Numbered from the stretch's first letter, positions 47,196 to 56,148 are shown. The stretch is 64,000 bases of DNA from JAJPKK01 sp963802745 (GCA_963802745.1 CAWDKL010000005.1:87892-151891); one strand, 5' to 3'. The notes: generated from the sequence alone by a model not told the origin. Numbers and translations are program-made.

Positions 47196-47755
47196 CAGCC
47201 GATCCAACGAATGTCCGCGTCCTTGCGCGGTACCGGCGGCGTCGCGGCTTTCGGATGACCGATAATGATCGGCGCCACCGGCACGCATTCCGCGGGAAGT
47301 CCCATGATCGTCTTGCCATCGGGCGAATTGAGGAAATTCTGGGCGAAGCCGATCCAGCACGAACCCAGCCCCTCCGCATAGGCAGCTAGCATCAGATTCT
47401 GGGCAGCCAGAGCGCAATCCTCCACGATCCAAGGCCCCGCAGACGCCGCCGCAATCACGATCAGCGCGGGCGCATGATAGAAGACGTGGAAATCGGGGTC
47501 GTCGAGCAGCGATCGAAATCGCCCCGCATGGGCGTCCGCCGGCATGGTTGCAAGCATGTGGGACTTGGCCTTGCGGGAAATCCGATCGAGCAAAACCTGA
47601 TCGCGCACCACGATGAACGTCCAAGGCTGCTGGTTTACCGCACTCGGCGCCTGCATGGCGGCAGCGATCAGACGCCGAATTGTGGTGTCGTCGATCGGCT
47701 GCGCGGTGTAGTCGCGCACTGAGCGCCGGCCTGAAATCGCTTCGTTGACGTCCAT
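47195..47755 (-). CDS. Nitroreductase family protein
   Basis: 186 residues, FMN-binding fold. ISGRRSVRDYTAQPIDDTTI (about 8-27) and AMQAPSAVNQQPWTFIVV (about 33-50) bind FMN phosphate; AYAEGLGSCWIGFAQ and GLPAECVPVAPIIIGHP complete it. These enzymes reduce nitro compounds, quinones or flavins with NAD(P)H. The start at 47755 has GGGAGG upstream; longer frames would run through the regulatory site at 47820-47833. It is divergent from the BON gene and coupled to the kinase gene. Confidence 0.88.
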   Translation of the reverse strand: MDVNEAISGRRSVRDYTAQPIDDTTIRRLIAAAMQAPSAVNQQPWTFIVVRDQVLLDRISRKAKSHMLATMPADAHAGRFRSLLDDPDFHVFYHAPALIVIAAASAGPWIVEDCALAAQNLMLAAYAEGLGSCWIGFAQNFLNSPDGKTIMGLPAECVPVAPIIIGHPKAATPPVPRKDADIRWIG

Positions 47756-47819
47756 ATGGCTTCGCGCCTCCCTTGCTGCCAGCAAACAACTAACAGATGC
47801 CTCGTTCGTGAAAGCGGCA

Positions 47820-47833
47820 TTGATGAAGGTCAA
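47820..47833. promoter_or_regulatory. FixK/FNR-type site between nitroreductase and BON genes
   Basis: TTGATGAAGGTCAA fits TTG(A/C)-N6-(T/G)CAA. Rightward, TTTATT at 47856-47861 is at the -10 position for a site centred at -41.5, giving a start near 47868 ahead of the BON gene. Leftward, the same geometry gives a start near 47785, 30 bases ahead of the nitroreductase, but with a weak -10 (TCTGTT). It could serve both directions. Confidence 0.6.
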
Positions 47834-47892
47834 GGCGGTTGAACCGGATACGCGCTTTATTCTAGTTCGACAAATATCCAGGGAGAACTTTC

Positions 47893-48546
47893 ATGGACGA
47901 TAAGCAGTTGCAGCAAAACATACGCGACGAGCTCGAATTCGAGCCAAGCGTCGATGCCGCCCACATCGGGGTGGCGGTCGATGACGGAGTCATAACGTTA
48001 AGCGGCCATGTATCCAGCTACGCGGAAAAGCAGGCGGTCGAACGTGCGGTCCAGCGGGTGAAGGGGGTGCGGGCCATCGCCCAGGAGATCGAGGTCCGCT
48101 ATCCGAGCGATAAGAAAACCGCGGATGACGAGATCGCCAAGCGTGCCGTTGACATCCTTAGGTGGCATGCCATGATCCCCCGCGACGCCGTCAAGGTCAC
48201 GGTGCAAAAAGGTTGGGTCACGCTCGCCGGTGAGGTGAGCTGGCAATATCAGCGCAAAGCCGCCGAAGAAGCCGTTCTAAAGCTGTCCGGTGTTACCGGG
48301 GTGATTAATAACATCGCGCTCAAACCGACGGTTTCTACGGCCGACATCAAACGCAAGATTGAAGGCGCTCTGGCGCGCCATGCCCATGTGGAAGCCGAGG
48401 GGATTCGCGTTCGGGTAACGGACGGAAACACCGTCGTCATGGAAGGACACGTTGACAGCTGGGATGAGCGCGACGCCGCCGAAGATGCGGCGTGGTCGGT
48501 TGCCGGCGTTCAATTCGTCGATGATCGGCTAACCATCGCACGATGA
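47893..48546 (+). CDS. Protein with three BON domains
   Basis: 217 residues made almost entirely of three BON repeats, at about 5-68 (IGVAVDDGVITLSGHVSSYAEK), 78-143 (VKVTVQKGWVTLAGEVSWQYQR) and 149-215 (IRVRVTDGNTVVMEGHVDSWDE). Each has the alpha-beta fold with the conserved central Gly. No signal peptide, so it is probably cytoplasmic or loosely membrane-associated. BON proteins bind phospholipid or stabilise envelopes and are frequent in hypoxia and osmotic-stress regulons. The start follows CCAGGGAGAACTTTC. Confidence 0.9.
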   Translation: MDDKQLQQNIRDELEFEPSVDAAHIGVAVDDGVITLSGHVSSYAEKQAVERAVQRVKGVRAIAQEIEVRYPSDKKTADDEIAKRAVDILRWHAMIPRDAVKVTVQKGWVTLAGEVSWQYQRKAAEEAVLKLSGVTGVINNIALKPTVSTADIKRKIEGALARHAHVEAEGIRVRVTDGNTVVMEGHVDSWDERDAAEDAAWSVAGVQFVDDRLTIAR

Positions 48547-48597
48547 TCCCGAATGGCGGGACAAAGTCTGTTACCCGATCCGGCCGCGTCGCGCCGC

Positions 48598-48762
48598 TAG
48601 ACCGGATTCCGGTCACGTCCGCACATCTGGGAGTCATGGCCGGGCGAAGTCCCGGCCATCCACGTCTTCGTTCCAGAACCGCCACAAGGAAGACGTGGGC
48701 GCCCGCGACAAGCGCGGGCATGACGCCGAGACGCTGATTCAATACGACCGGAACATGGTCTC
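48598..48762 (-). repeat. Dispersed MITE-like repeat, copy C (full length, inverted)
   Basis: Reverse complement of copy A with only scattered differences over about 165 bp, including the same flank-to-flank ends (TAGACCGGATTCCGGTC and GACCGGAACATGGTCT). The left TA is kept; the right reads TC. It lies between the BON gene and groEL. Confidence 0.85.
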
Positions 48763-48771
48763 AGATGAACT

Positions 48772-48799
48772 AAGGCCCGGGTTCGGCCTTTAGTTTTTG
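48772..48799 (+). terminator. Hairpin plus T-run after the BON gene
   Basis: AAGGCC and GGCCTT pair around CGGGTTC, followed by TTAGTTTTTG. Orientation suits rightward transcripts from the BON gene, beyond repeat copy C. Confidence 0.6.
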
Positions 48800-48852
48800 C
48801 CTCTCGTTCTGGGCAAGCAAGTATTCCTGGTGCGGCGGCGCCGGCCGCCGTT

Positions 48853-50475
48853 TTACATCGCCATTTCGGGCTCGGCTGCCCGTTCCTTCCGGTCTTCCGG
48901 AATCTCCGTCATCGTGGCTTCGGTCAGCAACAGCGTGCTGGCGACCGACACCGCGTTTTCCAGTGCGATGCGGACAACTTTGGTGGGATCGATGATCCCG
49001 GCTTCGATCAGGTCAACGTAGCGATTGCGTCCGGCATCGAAGCCCTCATTACCGGTGCCGCCGAGCATGCGGGCGACGACGACGCCGCCATCCACCGCGG
49101 AATTTTCCGCGATCTGCCGCGTCGGCGCTTCGAGCGCCTTCTTCAGGATCTGAACGCCGGTCTTTTCGTCGCCGTCGCATTTGGTCTCCTCCTCGGTCAC
49201 CGCGGCTACGCAGCGCAGCAGCGCCAATCCACCGCCGGGCACGACTCCTTCGGCGACGGCCGCTTTGGTAGAACTGATGGCGTCGTCGAGTGCCTCCTTC
49301 TTCGCCTTCATTTCGGATTCGGCCGGCGCGCCGACACGAATCACCGCGACCCCGCCCGACAGCTTCGCCATTCGCTCTTGCAGCTTCTCGCGATCGTAAT
49401 CGCTGGTCGTCTTTTCGATCTCGCGACGAATTTGTTCGATGCGCCCCTCGATTTGCTTGCGATCGCCGGCCCCGCCGATAATGGTCGTGTTGTCCTTGTT
49501 GACGACCACGCGCTTGGCGCTCCCCAGCTGGTCGAGACCGACATTTTCAAGTTTCAGGCCGAGTTCCTCCGACACCGCCTGTCCACCGGTGAGCACCGCA
49601 ATATCCTGGAGCATCGCCTTGCGGCGATCGCCGAAACCCGGCGCCTTGACGGCACAGCTCTTCAGGCCGCCGCGGATATGATTAATGATCAATGTGGCGA
49701 GCGCCTCACCCTCGACATCCTCGGCCACCACCAGCAGCGGACGCCCGGCTTTTACCACCTGATCGAGCAGGGGCAGCAGATCCTTCAAGACGCCGATTTT
49801 GCGATCGGAGATCAAAACCAGCACATCCTCCATCACAGCTTCCATTTTATCGGGGTTCGTCATGAAATAGGGGGAGAGAAAGCCGCGGTCGAATTGCATG
49901 CCTTCCACCACATCGAGCGTGGTCTCGATGGTCTTGGATTCCTCAACCGTGATCACCCCGTCGCCGCCGACCTTATCCATGGCATCGGCCACCAGTTCGC
50001 CGATTGCCGGGTCGTTGTGTGCGGAAATCGTTGCAACTTGCGCCTTTTCCTTGCGCGTTTTGACCGGACGCGACAAGAGGCGCAGCGTGTCGATCGCGCG
50101 CTTGGCCGCGCGGTCGAGACCCCGCTTGATGTCGATGGCGCTGGCGCCGGCGACCACATTACGAACGCCGTCGGCAAATATCGCGTGGGCCAGGATCGTT
50201 GCCGTGCTGGTTCCGTCACCAACCATGTCGCCGGTCTTCTCCGCCGCCTGGCGGAGCATACGGGCGCCGAGATTCTCCTCCGGGTCTTTGAGGTCGCACT
50301 CCTTGGCGATGGTCACGCCGTCATTGCAGACGATCGGCGCGCCCCACTTTTTCTCGATCAGCACCGATTTCGATCGCGGACCCAGCGTCACGCGTACGGC
50401 ATCGGCCAGCTGCGTCGTACCCCGCAGTATCTTTTCGCGTGCCGCGGAGCGAAACAAGATTTGCTTATGTGCCAT
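48853..50475 (-). CDS. groEL: GroEL-type chaperonin, orphan paralogue
   Basis: 540 residues, full-length Hsp60. VTLGPRSKSVLIEKKWGAP, NDGVTIAKE, the nucleotide loop VGDGTSTATILAHAI, the apical domain (GFLSPYFMTNPDKMEAVMED) and VVPGGGLALLRC are all present. It is diverged from housekeeping GroEL: it starts MAHKQILFRSAAREKIL, and the C-terminus is KERAAEPEMAM rather than a Gly-Gly-Met repeat. No groES gene adjoins it. No CIRCE inverted repeat was found upstream. It stands divergent to hsp20, probably as a stress-specific chaperonin using a shared GroES. Confidence 0.93.
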   Translation of the reverse strand: MAHKQILFRSAAREKILRGTTQLADAVRVTLGPRSKSVLIEKKWGAPIVCNDGVTIAKECDLKDPEENLGARMLRQAAEKTGDMVGDGTSTATILAHAIFADGVRNVVAGASAIDIKRGLDRAAKRAIDTLRLLSRPVKTRKEKAQVATISAHNDPAIGELVADAMDKVGGDGVITVEESKTIETTLDVVEGMQFDRGFLSPYFMTNPDKMEAVMEDVLVLISDRKIGVLKDLLPLLDQVVKAGRPLLVVAEDVEGEALATLIINHIRGGLKSCAVKAPGFGDRRKAMLQDIAVLTGGQAVSEELGLKLENVGLDQLGSAKRVVVNKDNTTIIGGAGDRKQIEGRIEQIRREIEKTTSDYDREKLQERMAKLSGGVAVIRVGAPAESEMKAKKEALDDAISSTKAAVAEGVVPGGGLALLRCVAAVTEEETKCDGDEKTGVQILKKALEAPTRQIAENSAVDGGVVVARMLGGTGNEGFDAGRNRYVDLIEAGIIDPTKVVRIALENAVSVASTLLLTEATMTEIPEDRKERAAEPEMAM

Positions 50476-50685
50476 TTAGGTTGCCTTATGCGACGGCATG
50501 TTGGAAAAGATGTGCTGCCGCGCGATATCGCACATGCTTTGGCGCAACTTTTCATGTCGGACAGCGGACGGCGTTGATTTGGCTCAATGCGAACCGTCCC
50601 ATTGTAACAGTTATTTGACGGCATACAGTCACTGCTCGTTCTATCTATATAGGTTCCCGGAAAACGTTTATAAGGAGGGCCGCAA

Positions 50686-50699
50686 TTGATATGTATCAA
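50686..50699. promoter_or_regulatory. FNR/FixK-type site upstream of hsp20
   Basis: TTGATATGTATCAA, a perfect TTGAT-N4-ATCAA palindrome, 63 bp before the hsp20 start. Class II spacing would place the start near 50734 with a weak -10 (TATTGA at 50722-50727). A leftward reading has no good -10 for groEL. Confidence 0.6.
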
Positions 50700-50727
50700 T
50701 GATGAGGCGCCGATCGGCTGTTATTGA

Positions 50728-50757
50728 GATTTGCATTCAGCCAACCGAATGGGAGAT
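50728..50757 (+). promoter_or_regulatory. Candidate ROSE-like RNA thermometer masking the hsp20 Shine-Dalgarno
   Basis: TTTGCATTC (50730-50738) can pair with GAATGGGAG (50747-50755) across an eight-base loop, covering the GGGAG ribosome-binding site. The pairing includes a G opposite G flanked by a C-G pair and U-containing pairs, as in the U(U/C)GC element of ROSE thermometers known for rhizobial hsp20 genes. It is a short structure seen by eye only. Confidence 0.4.
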
Positions 50758-50762
50758 ACAAT

Positions 50763-51293
50763 ATGGCCGAAACAGGAAAAGTTGTCGCAAAGGACGAAGA
50801 GAAGAGGCCGGCAGCGGCAACGGAAAATTGGCCGGTTACGAATTTGCGACGGGAAATCGATCGTCTCTTCGACGATTTCCCGTGGGGCTCATGGCGTTTG
50901 CCATCGCCACGTAGTCTGTTCGATGTGGCGCCGGCATGGCGCGGCGAGATGGGTTTTGGCAAAGTCCCGGCGGTTGACGTCGTGGATACCGAGAAGGCCT
51001 ATGAGGTCACCGCCGAGTTGCCCGGAATGGACGAGAAGAACGTCGAGGTCAAATTGGCCAACGGCGTCCTGACCATCAAGGGCGAAAAGAAGGAAGAGAA
51101 AGAAGAAAAGAACAAGGACTATCATGTCTCCGAGCGCCGCTATGGCTCGTTCCAGCGGTCGTTCACGGTGCCGGATGGCGTGGACGAGGACAAGATCGAG
51201 GCGACGTTCAAGAATGGTGTGTTGACGGTAAGCTTGCCGAAAACCGCGGAAGCGCAGAAGAAAGAGAAACAGATCGCCATCAAGAAAGGCTGA
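50763..51293 (+). CDS. hsp20: Hsp20 family small heat-shock protein
   Basis: 176 residues. The N-terminal arm carries LRREIDRLFDDFPWG. The alpha-crystallin domain (about 68-165) has PAVDVVDTEKAYEVTAELPGMD, NGVLTIKGEKKEE, ERRYGSFQRSFTVP and the closing FKNGVLTVSLPKT. The tail ends in the I-x-I anchor motif (QIAIKKG). It holds unfolded proteins for refolding. The ATG at 50763 has GGGAGATACAAT upstream. It has an FNR/FixK-type site and a possible thermometer, and is divergent from groEL. Confidence 0.94.
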   Translation: MAETGKVVAKDEEKRPAAATENWPVTNLRREIDRLFDDFPWGSWRLPSPRSLFDVAPAWRGEMGFGKVPAVDVVDTEKAYEVTAELPGMDEKNVEVKLANGVLTIKGEKKEEKEEKNKDYHVSERRYGSFQRSFTVPDGVDEDKIEATFKNGVLTVSLPKTAEAQKKEKQIAIKKG

Positions 51294-51318
51294 GCTCCGT
51301 CTTGACGCCGCGAATGAC

Positions 51319-51364
51319 CGCCAGTCCGATACGATTGCCGGGCTGGCGTCGCGTCTCTTTTGCG
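51319..51364 (+). terminator. Terminator between hsp20 and the Do protease
   Basis: CGCCAGTCC pairs with GGGCTGGCG (one G-U pair) around a 12-base loop, followed by TCGCGTCTCTTTT. Confidence 0.6.
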
Positions 51365-51425
51365 CCAGTTTTCTCGTATCGGAATGCGGTTCAAAAAAGC
51401 CGGAAAATGGGAGGATAGCTTCGAT

Positions 51426-52922
51426 ATGTCAAAACCCTTAACGCAACCGCCGACCAGGATTGGGATGGCAGTAAAAGGCCGTAGCGGACGCCGGGTTGTG
51501 CTATTGGCGGTGGCTACCGCAAGCGCTTCTCTCTTCTGTTCCGGCATGATTCCACGTGTCGATATTCTGCCGGCAGCTTATGCACAAGCGCTGCAGCCAC
51601 AATTCGGTTTTGCCGACATTGTCGATAAGATCAAGCCTGCGGTGATCTCCGTCAGTGTAAGACTGAACGAGGGGGCGGACACCGGCGCCAGGGGGGTGGC
51701 GCCGCAGGAATCGCCGCTGGAGCGTTTCTTTCGCCGCTTCGCCCAGCCGGACGATGATTCCGCGCCGCTGTTGCCGCGCAACACCCTGATGAGGCAGGGG
51801 TCCGGCTTCTTCATTACGGCGGACGGTTATGCGGTCACGAACAATCATGTCGTCGAGGGCGTCAGCACGGTCGAGGTCAAGACCGACGCCGGCAAAATCT
51901 ACACGGCCAAGGTGGTCGGCGCCGACCGGCGCACCGACGTGGCTTTGATCAAGGTCGACGGCCGTTCCGATTTTCCCACGGTGAAATTCGCCGAGCGCAT
52001 ACCGCGGGTTGGCGATTGGGTGCTGGCGGTCGGCAATCCGTTTGGGCTCGGGGGTACCGTGACGGCCGGCATCGTGTCGGCGCGGGGGCGCGACATCGGA
52101 TCGAGCGCCTATGACGATTTTCTGCAGATCGATGCTCCGGTGAATGTGGGTAATTCCGGCGGGCCGAGCTTCAACATCGAAGGCGATGTCATCGGGGTCA
52201 ATACCGCGATCTTTTCGCCGTCGGGCGGATCGGTCGGCATCGGTTTCGCGGTGCCGGCGGATATCGTGAAGCCGGTGATCGATCAGTTGAAGGAGAGGGG
52301 CAAAGTCACCCGCGGCTGGATCGGCGTGCAGATTCAGGAGATCACGCCGGACCTCGCGGAAAACCTCGGCCTCAAGGAGGCACGCGGAGCATTGGTCGCA
52401 GAGCCGCAGCCGAATGGTCCAGCGATCAAAGCCGGTATTGAGGCGGGCGACGTCATCATCGCCGTCAACGGCAAGGCACTTGCCGATTCCCGAGCGCTCG
52501 CCCGGATGATCGGTGGGATGCCGCCGGGCACTGCGGTGAAACTGACCGTAGTTCGCCAAGGCCAGGAGAAAATCATCACGGTCACGCTCGGCGAATTGCC
52601 GGAGCAGCGCGAGGCGGCATTGACCCTACCGATGCGGGAGCCAAAGGGTTCTAAAATACCGCAGTTCGGCCTCTCGGTGGTGCCAAGGCCGGGCGGCGAC
52701 GGCATGGAGGTCACCGAACTCGAACCCAACGGGCCCGCTGCCGAGCATGGTTTCAAGCCGGGGGACATCATCCTTGAGGTTGCCGGCAAAAAGGTCGCCA
52801 CCACGGGCGACTTACGCACCGCAATCCAGGCCGCGGAGAAGAGCGGCAAGCGCACCGTGCTGGTACGGATGAAAACCGGCGACGCGACGCGCTATGTGAC
52901 ACTGCCGATTCATCGAGGATAG
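51426..52922 (+). CDS. Do-type (DegP/HtrA) periplasmic serine protease
   Basis: 498 residues. A signal or anchor segment lies near 20-40. The trypsin-like domain has all three catalytic residues: His in AVTNNHVVEG, Asp in DRRTDVALIKVDG and Ser in VNVGNSGGPSFN. Two PDZ domains follow (VTRGWIGVQIQEITPDLAEN and the C-terminal GFKPGDIILEVAGKKV). It degrades or refolds damaged envelope proteins. The start at 51426 has GGGAGGATAG upstream; an earlier start at 51360 is less likely. It continues the protein-quality-control theme of the island. Confidence 0.92.
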   Translation: MSKPLTQPPTRIGMAVKGRSGRRVVLLAVATASASLFCSGMIPRVDILPAAYAQALQPQFGFADIVDKIKPAVISVSVRLNEGADTGARGVAPQESPLERFFRRFAQPDDDSAPLLPRNTLMRQGSGFFITADGYAVTNNHVVEGVSTVEVKTDAGKIYTAKVVGADRRTDVALIKVDGRSDFPTVKFAERIPRVGDWVLAVGNPFGLGGTVTAGIVSARGRDIGSSAYDDFLQIDAPVNVGNSGGPSFNIEGDVIGVNTAIFSPSGGSVGIGFAVPADIVKPVIDQLKERGKVTRGWIGVQIQEITPDLAENLGLKEARGALVAEPQPNGPAIKAGIEAGDVIIAVNGKALADSRALARMIGGMPPGTAVKLTVVRQGQEKIITVTLGELPEQREAALTLPMREPKGSKIPQFGLSVVPRPGGDGMEVTELEPNGPAAEHGFKPGDIILEVAGKKVATTGDLRTAIQAAEKSGKRTVLVRMKTGDATRYVTLPIHRG

Positions 52923-53047
52923 GGTTCCTGGCAGTAATCGTATAGCCGCCCTCGCGGATCCGGCTCAATCACCGTAACGCGCGATTCCAGGGGACCGCCG
53001 ATATCGCTCGGCAGCGCGGATTGGACCTTGAGGATTGGCGGGTGTCG

Positions 53048-53061
53048 TTGACGGGCGTCAT
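53048..53061 (+). promoter_or_regulatory. FixK/FNR-like site of the hpf-lon-usp operon
   Basis: TTGACGGGCGTCAT, one mismatch in the last base from TTGAC-N4-GTCAA. TATATT at 53084-53089 is exactly at the -10 position for a site centred at -41.5, predicting a start near 53096 and a 33-base leader. Confidence 0.55.
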
Positions 53062-53128
53062 GGCAACTCCGATCGGTAGATCGTATATTTTCAACTTAAG
53101 CGTAGACTTCGCTGACCGGAGAAGGACC

Positions 53129-53695
53129 ATGGAAACCCCGCTGCATCTCGATTTTGAGGGAATGGAACCAGATGAGGCGACCCGCGCATCCATCCTCAAG
53201 CATATCGATGTGCTGGAGGAACGGTTCGGTCGCGTCACGGCGTGTCGCGTCGCCGTCAAGGCGCCCAGCAACCATCATCGCAACGGCGGCCTTTACGAAG
53301 TTCACGTGCGTCTCTCGCTGCCGCAGGGCCGCGAGGTCGATATCGCGCGCACGGCCGTCCAGGATCATCGCCGCGCCGATTTGGCTTACGCGATCAACGA
53401 CGCATTCAAGCGCGCACGCCGGCGCCTTCAGGACCATGCCCGGCGTATGCAGGGACATGTCAAGACCCATGACGAACAACCGATCGGGACGGTGATGCGG
53501 CTCGACGACGCAGCCGGGTTCGGCTTCCTGCAGACGGATGACGGCCGCGAGATCTATTTTCATCGCAACAGCGTGCTCAATGATGGATTTTCGCGCCTTG
53601 CGGCCGGCTCGCGCGTGACATTCTCCGAGGAGATGGGCGAGAAGGGTCCGCAGGCCAGCACCGTCAAGATGATCGGCAAACATGGCCTACGGTGA
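53129..53695 (+). CDS. hpf: Ribosome hibernation factor fused to a cold-shock-like domain
   Basis: 188 residues. The N-terminal half (about 1-110) is an HPF/RaiA-type fold (LDFEGMEPDEATRASILKHID, RVAVKAPSNHHRNGG, YEVHVRLSLPQGREVDIAR). The C-terminal 65 residues are a cold-shock-like OB fold with RNP1-like GFGFLQ and RNP2-like IYFHRN. The short HPF form blocks the ribosomal A and P sites in stationary or starved cells. The start follows GGAGAAGGACC. The stop overlaps the Lon-type gene start (TGATG), so the two are coupled. Confidence 0.88.
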   Translation: METPLHLDFEGMEPDEATRASILKHIDVLEERFGRVTACRVAVKAPSNHHRNGGLYEVHVRLSLPQGREVDIARTAVQDHRRADLAYAINDAFKRARRRLQDHARRMQGHVKTHDEQPIGTVMRLDDAAGFGFLQTDDGREIYFHRNSVLNDGFSRLAAGSRVTFSEEMGEKGPQASTVKMIGKHGLR

Positions 53696-56148
53696 TGACA
53701 TCGAAGACCATTCTTGATCGAAGCGATGATGCAGGCGGCACAGTTGTGCCGGCGGAGCGCCTCTATCGGAGCGCCGATCTCTCGGCTCTGCCGTTCATCA
53801 CGACGGCAGAACTGCAGCCTATCGCCGGTCTGCTGGGACAGCCGCGTGCGCTCGAAGCCCTAACGCTCGGCACCCGGATCGACAAGCCCGGGTTCAATCT
53901 CTTCGTCATCGGTCCGCCCGGCGCCCGCATGGCGCAGGCGGTTCAGGCCATGTTGCGGCAAACTGCGAACGATCGCGTCAGTCCGCCCGACTGGGTGTAC
54001 GTCAATAATTTTACCGATAGCACCAAGCCGACCGCCGTCGATCTGCCGGCCGGACGGGCGCCCAGCTTTGCGGCGGCGATGCGCAGCCTTATCGAGGATC
54101 TCAAGACGGCGCTGCCGGCGGTTTTCCAAAGCGAGGACTACCAGAGGCGCAGAGGCGCCATCGACGAGAGTTTCCGCAAACAGCAAGGCGAAGCCTTTTC
54201 CGGCCTGCGCGACAAGGCGGCGGAAAAGGGCATCGTCATTCTACGCACGCCATTCGGCTTCGCGCTGGCCCCCGCCGTCAACGGCGAGGTGGTGCCGCCG
54301 GAGCAATTTGCCACCTGGCCCGAGCCCAAGCGGCACGACACCGAGACGGCGATCGGCACGCTGGAAAAGGATCTTGAGCATATCGTTCATCAGCTTCCGC
54401 AATGGGAGAAGCGGCGGCGCGATGAGGTCAAGGCGCTCAACCGCGAGACCGCGCGGTTTGCCGTTGACCAGCTGATCGACGAGACCAAGGCGAAATTCAA
54501 TGATCTTCCGCGCATCCTCGCGCATCTCGAAGCCGTCAGAACCGATCTCGTCGAAAACGTTCCAATTTTCATCGCCAAGAGCGAAGATGGTGGCGATGAA
54601 ACGCCGGACCTCCTGCCGGGTGGCGTATTCGATCGCTACGAGGTGAATGTTTTGGTGACGCGGGAGGATGGAAAATCCCCGGTCCCGATCATCGAGGAAC
54701 TCCACCCGACGCTGGGCAATTTGCTTGGGCGGGTCGAATATTTGGCGTTGCATGGGGCACTTATCACCAATTTTCGCCTGATCAAGGCCGGTGCCATGCA
54801 CCGCGCCAACGGCGGATATCTGCTGATCGATATCCGCAATCTGCTGGTGGAACCTTTCAGTTGGACGGCACTTAAACGGGCGTTGCGGCGCGGAACCATC
54901 GCGATCGAAGATATCAGCCGGTTTCTTGGCTTTGCCACCACGGTGTCGCTCGAGCCGGATCCGATCCCGCTGAACCTCAAGGTCATCCTGTTCGGCGATC
55001 GGCTGCTGTATTTCCTTCTGTCCGGCCTCGACCCGGAACTGGACGAGCATTTCAAAGTGCTGGCGGATTTCGAGAACGACTTCGACCGTAGCCCTGAATC
55101 CGAGGCGGCGCTGGCGCGACTTTTTGCTTCGATCGTCAAGGACGCAAACTTGAAACCGTTCGACCGGGACGCGGTTGCACGCCTGGTGGAGCACGCTGCC
55201 CGCCTTGCCGGCCACGCGGGCAAACTCACGCTCGTGGTCGAGCAGCTGCGGGACGTGCTGACCGAGGCGGATTTTTGGGCCGGCGAAGCAAAGCGCAGCG
55301 CCGTCGCGCGCTACGACGTCGAACGTGCGATCGCGGAGAAGATTCGCCGTGCCGGACGCCTACGCGATCGCGCCCAGGAGGCTATCCTGGACAAGACCGC
55401 GCTCATCGACACGACCGGGGCCCATGTCGGGCAAATCAATGGATTGAGCGTCATCGAGCTGGGGGGCTTTGCATTCGGCCGTCCGACCCGCATTACCTGT
55501 CAGGTTCGGCCCGGCAGCGGCAAGGTGGTCGATATCGAGCGCGAAGTGGAGCTCGGCGGACCGATCCATTCCAAGGGCGTGTTGATCCTGTCGGGGTTTC
55601 TCGCCGGCCGCTATGCCCTCGACACGCCGATGTCGCTGTTTGCGAGCTTGGTGTTCGAGCAATCCTATGGCGGTGTCGAGGGCGACAGCGCATCCTCGGC
55701 CGAGCTTTATGCGCTGCTGTCTGCGCTGGCCGAGCTGCCGCTGCGCCAGGACCTTGCCGTTACGGGCTCGGTCAACCAGCATGGCGCCATCCAGGCGATC
55801 GGCGGCGTCAACGAAAAGATCGAGGGTTTTTTCGACATTTGCAACGCGCGCGAACTCACCGGCAGTCAAGGCGTGATTATTCCTCAGTCCAACGTCCAAC
55901 ACCTGATGCTGCGCAAGGACGTGGTGGATGCTTGTGCATCCGGGCGGTTCGCCGTCTATGCGGTGGCGACGATCGAGGACGGGATCGCCTTGCTGACCGG
56001 GCAGCCGGCCGGGCGGCGCGGCGACGATGGGCTCTATCCGGCCGGCTGCGTCAATCGCAGGGTCGAGGACCGGCTGCGCGACTTTGCGAGCATCCGCCGC
56101 AGCTTCGCGGAGAACCGCGCGGCCGAGCCATCCGGGCGGACACCATGA
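53695..56148 (+). CDS. Lon-related ATP-dependent protease (LonB/YcbZ-like)
   Basis: 817 residues. The ATPase region is atypical: FVIGPPGARMAQAVQ stands where a Walker A would be, lacking the GKT/S, as in several YcbZ-type members. Later come MHRANGGYLLIDIRNLL and the AAA lid. The C-terminal Lon protease domain has the catalytic Ser in VEGDSASSAELYALLSAL and the catalytic Lys in IGGVNEKIEGFFDIC. It should degrade misfolded or regulatory proteins. It is coupled upstream to hpf and downstream (ATGA) to uspA. Confidence 0.9.
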   Translation: MTSKTILDRSDDAGGTVVPAERLYRSADLSALPFITTAELQPIAGLLGQPRALEALTLGTRIDKPGFNLFVIGPPGARMAQAVQAMLRQTANDRVSPPDWVYVNNFTDSTKPTAVDLPAGRAPSFAAAMRSLIEDLKTALPAVFQSEDYQRRRGAIDESFRKQQGEAFSGLRDKAAEKGIVILRTPFGFALAPAVNGEVVPPEQFATWPEPKRHDTETAIGTLEKDLEHIVHQLPQWEKRRRDEVKALNRETARFAVDQLIDETKAKFNDLPRILAHLEAVRTDLVENVPIFIAKSEDGGDETPDLLPGGVFDRYEVNVLVTREDGKSPVPIIEELHPTLGNLLGRVEYLALHGALITNFRLIKAGAMHRANGGYLLIDIRNLLVEPFSWTALKRALRRGTIAIEDISRFLGFATTVSLEPDPIPLNLKVILFGDRLLYFLLSGLDPELDEHFKVLADFENDFDRSPESEAALARLFASIVKDANLKPFDRDAVARLVEHAARLAGHAGKLTLVVEQLRDVLTEADFWAGEAKRSAVARYDVERAIAEKIRRAGRLRDRAQEAILDKTALIDTTGAHVGQINGLSVIELGGFAFGRPTRITCQVRPGSGKVVDIEREVELGGPIHSKGVLILSGFLAGRYALDTPMSLFASLVFEQSYGGVEGDSASSAELYALLSALAELPLRQDLAVTGSVNQHGAIQAIGGVNEKIEGFFDICNARELTGSQGVIIPQSNVQHLMLRKDVVDACASGRFAVYAVATIEDGIALLTGQPAGRRGDDGLYPAGCVNRRVEDRLRDFASIRRSFAENRAAEPSGRTP

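Noticed and set aside
50476..50680. CIRCE operator for groEL
   Set aside because: No TTAGCACTC-N9-GAGTGCTAA-like inverted repeat could be found.
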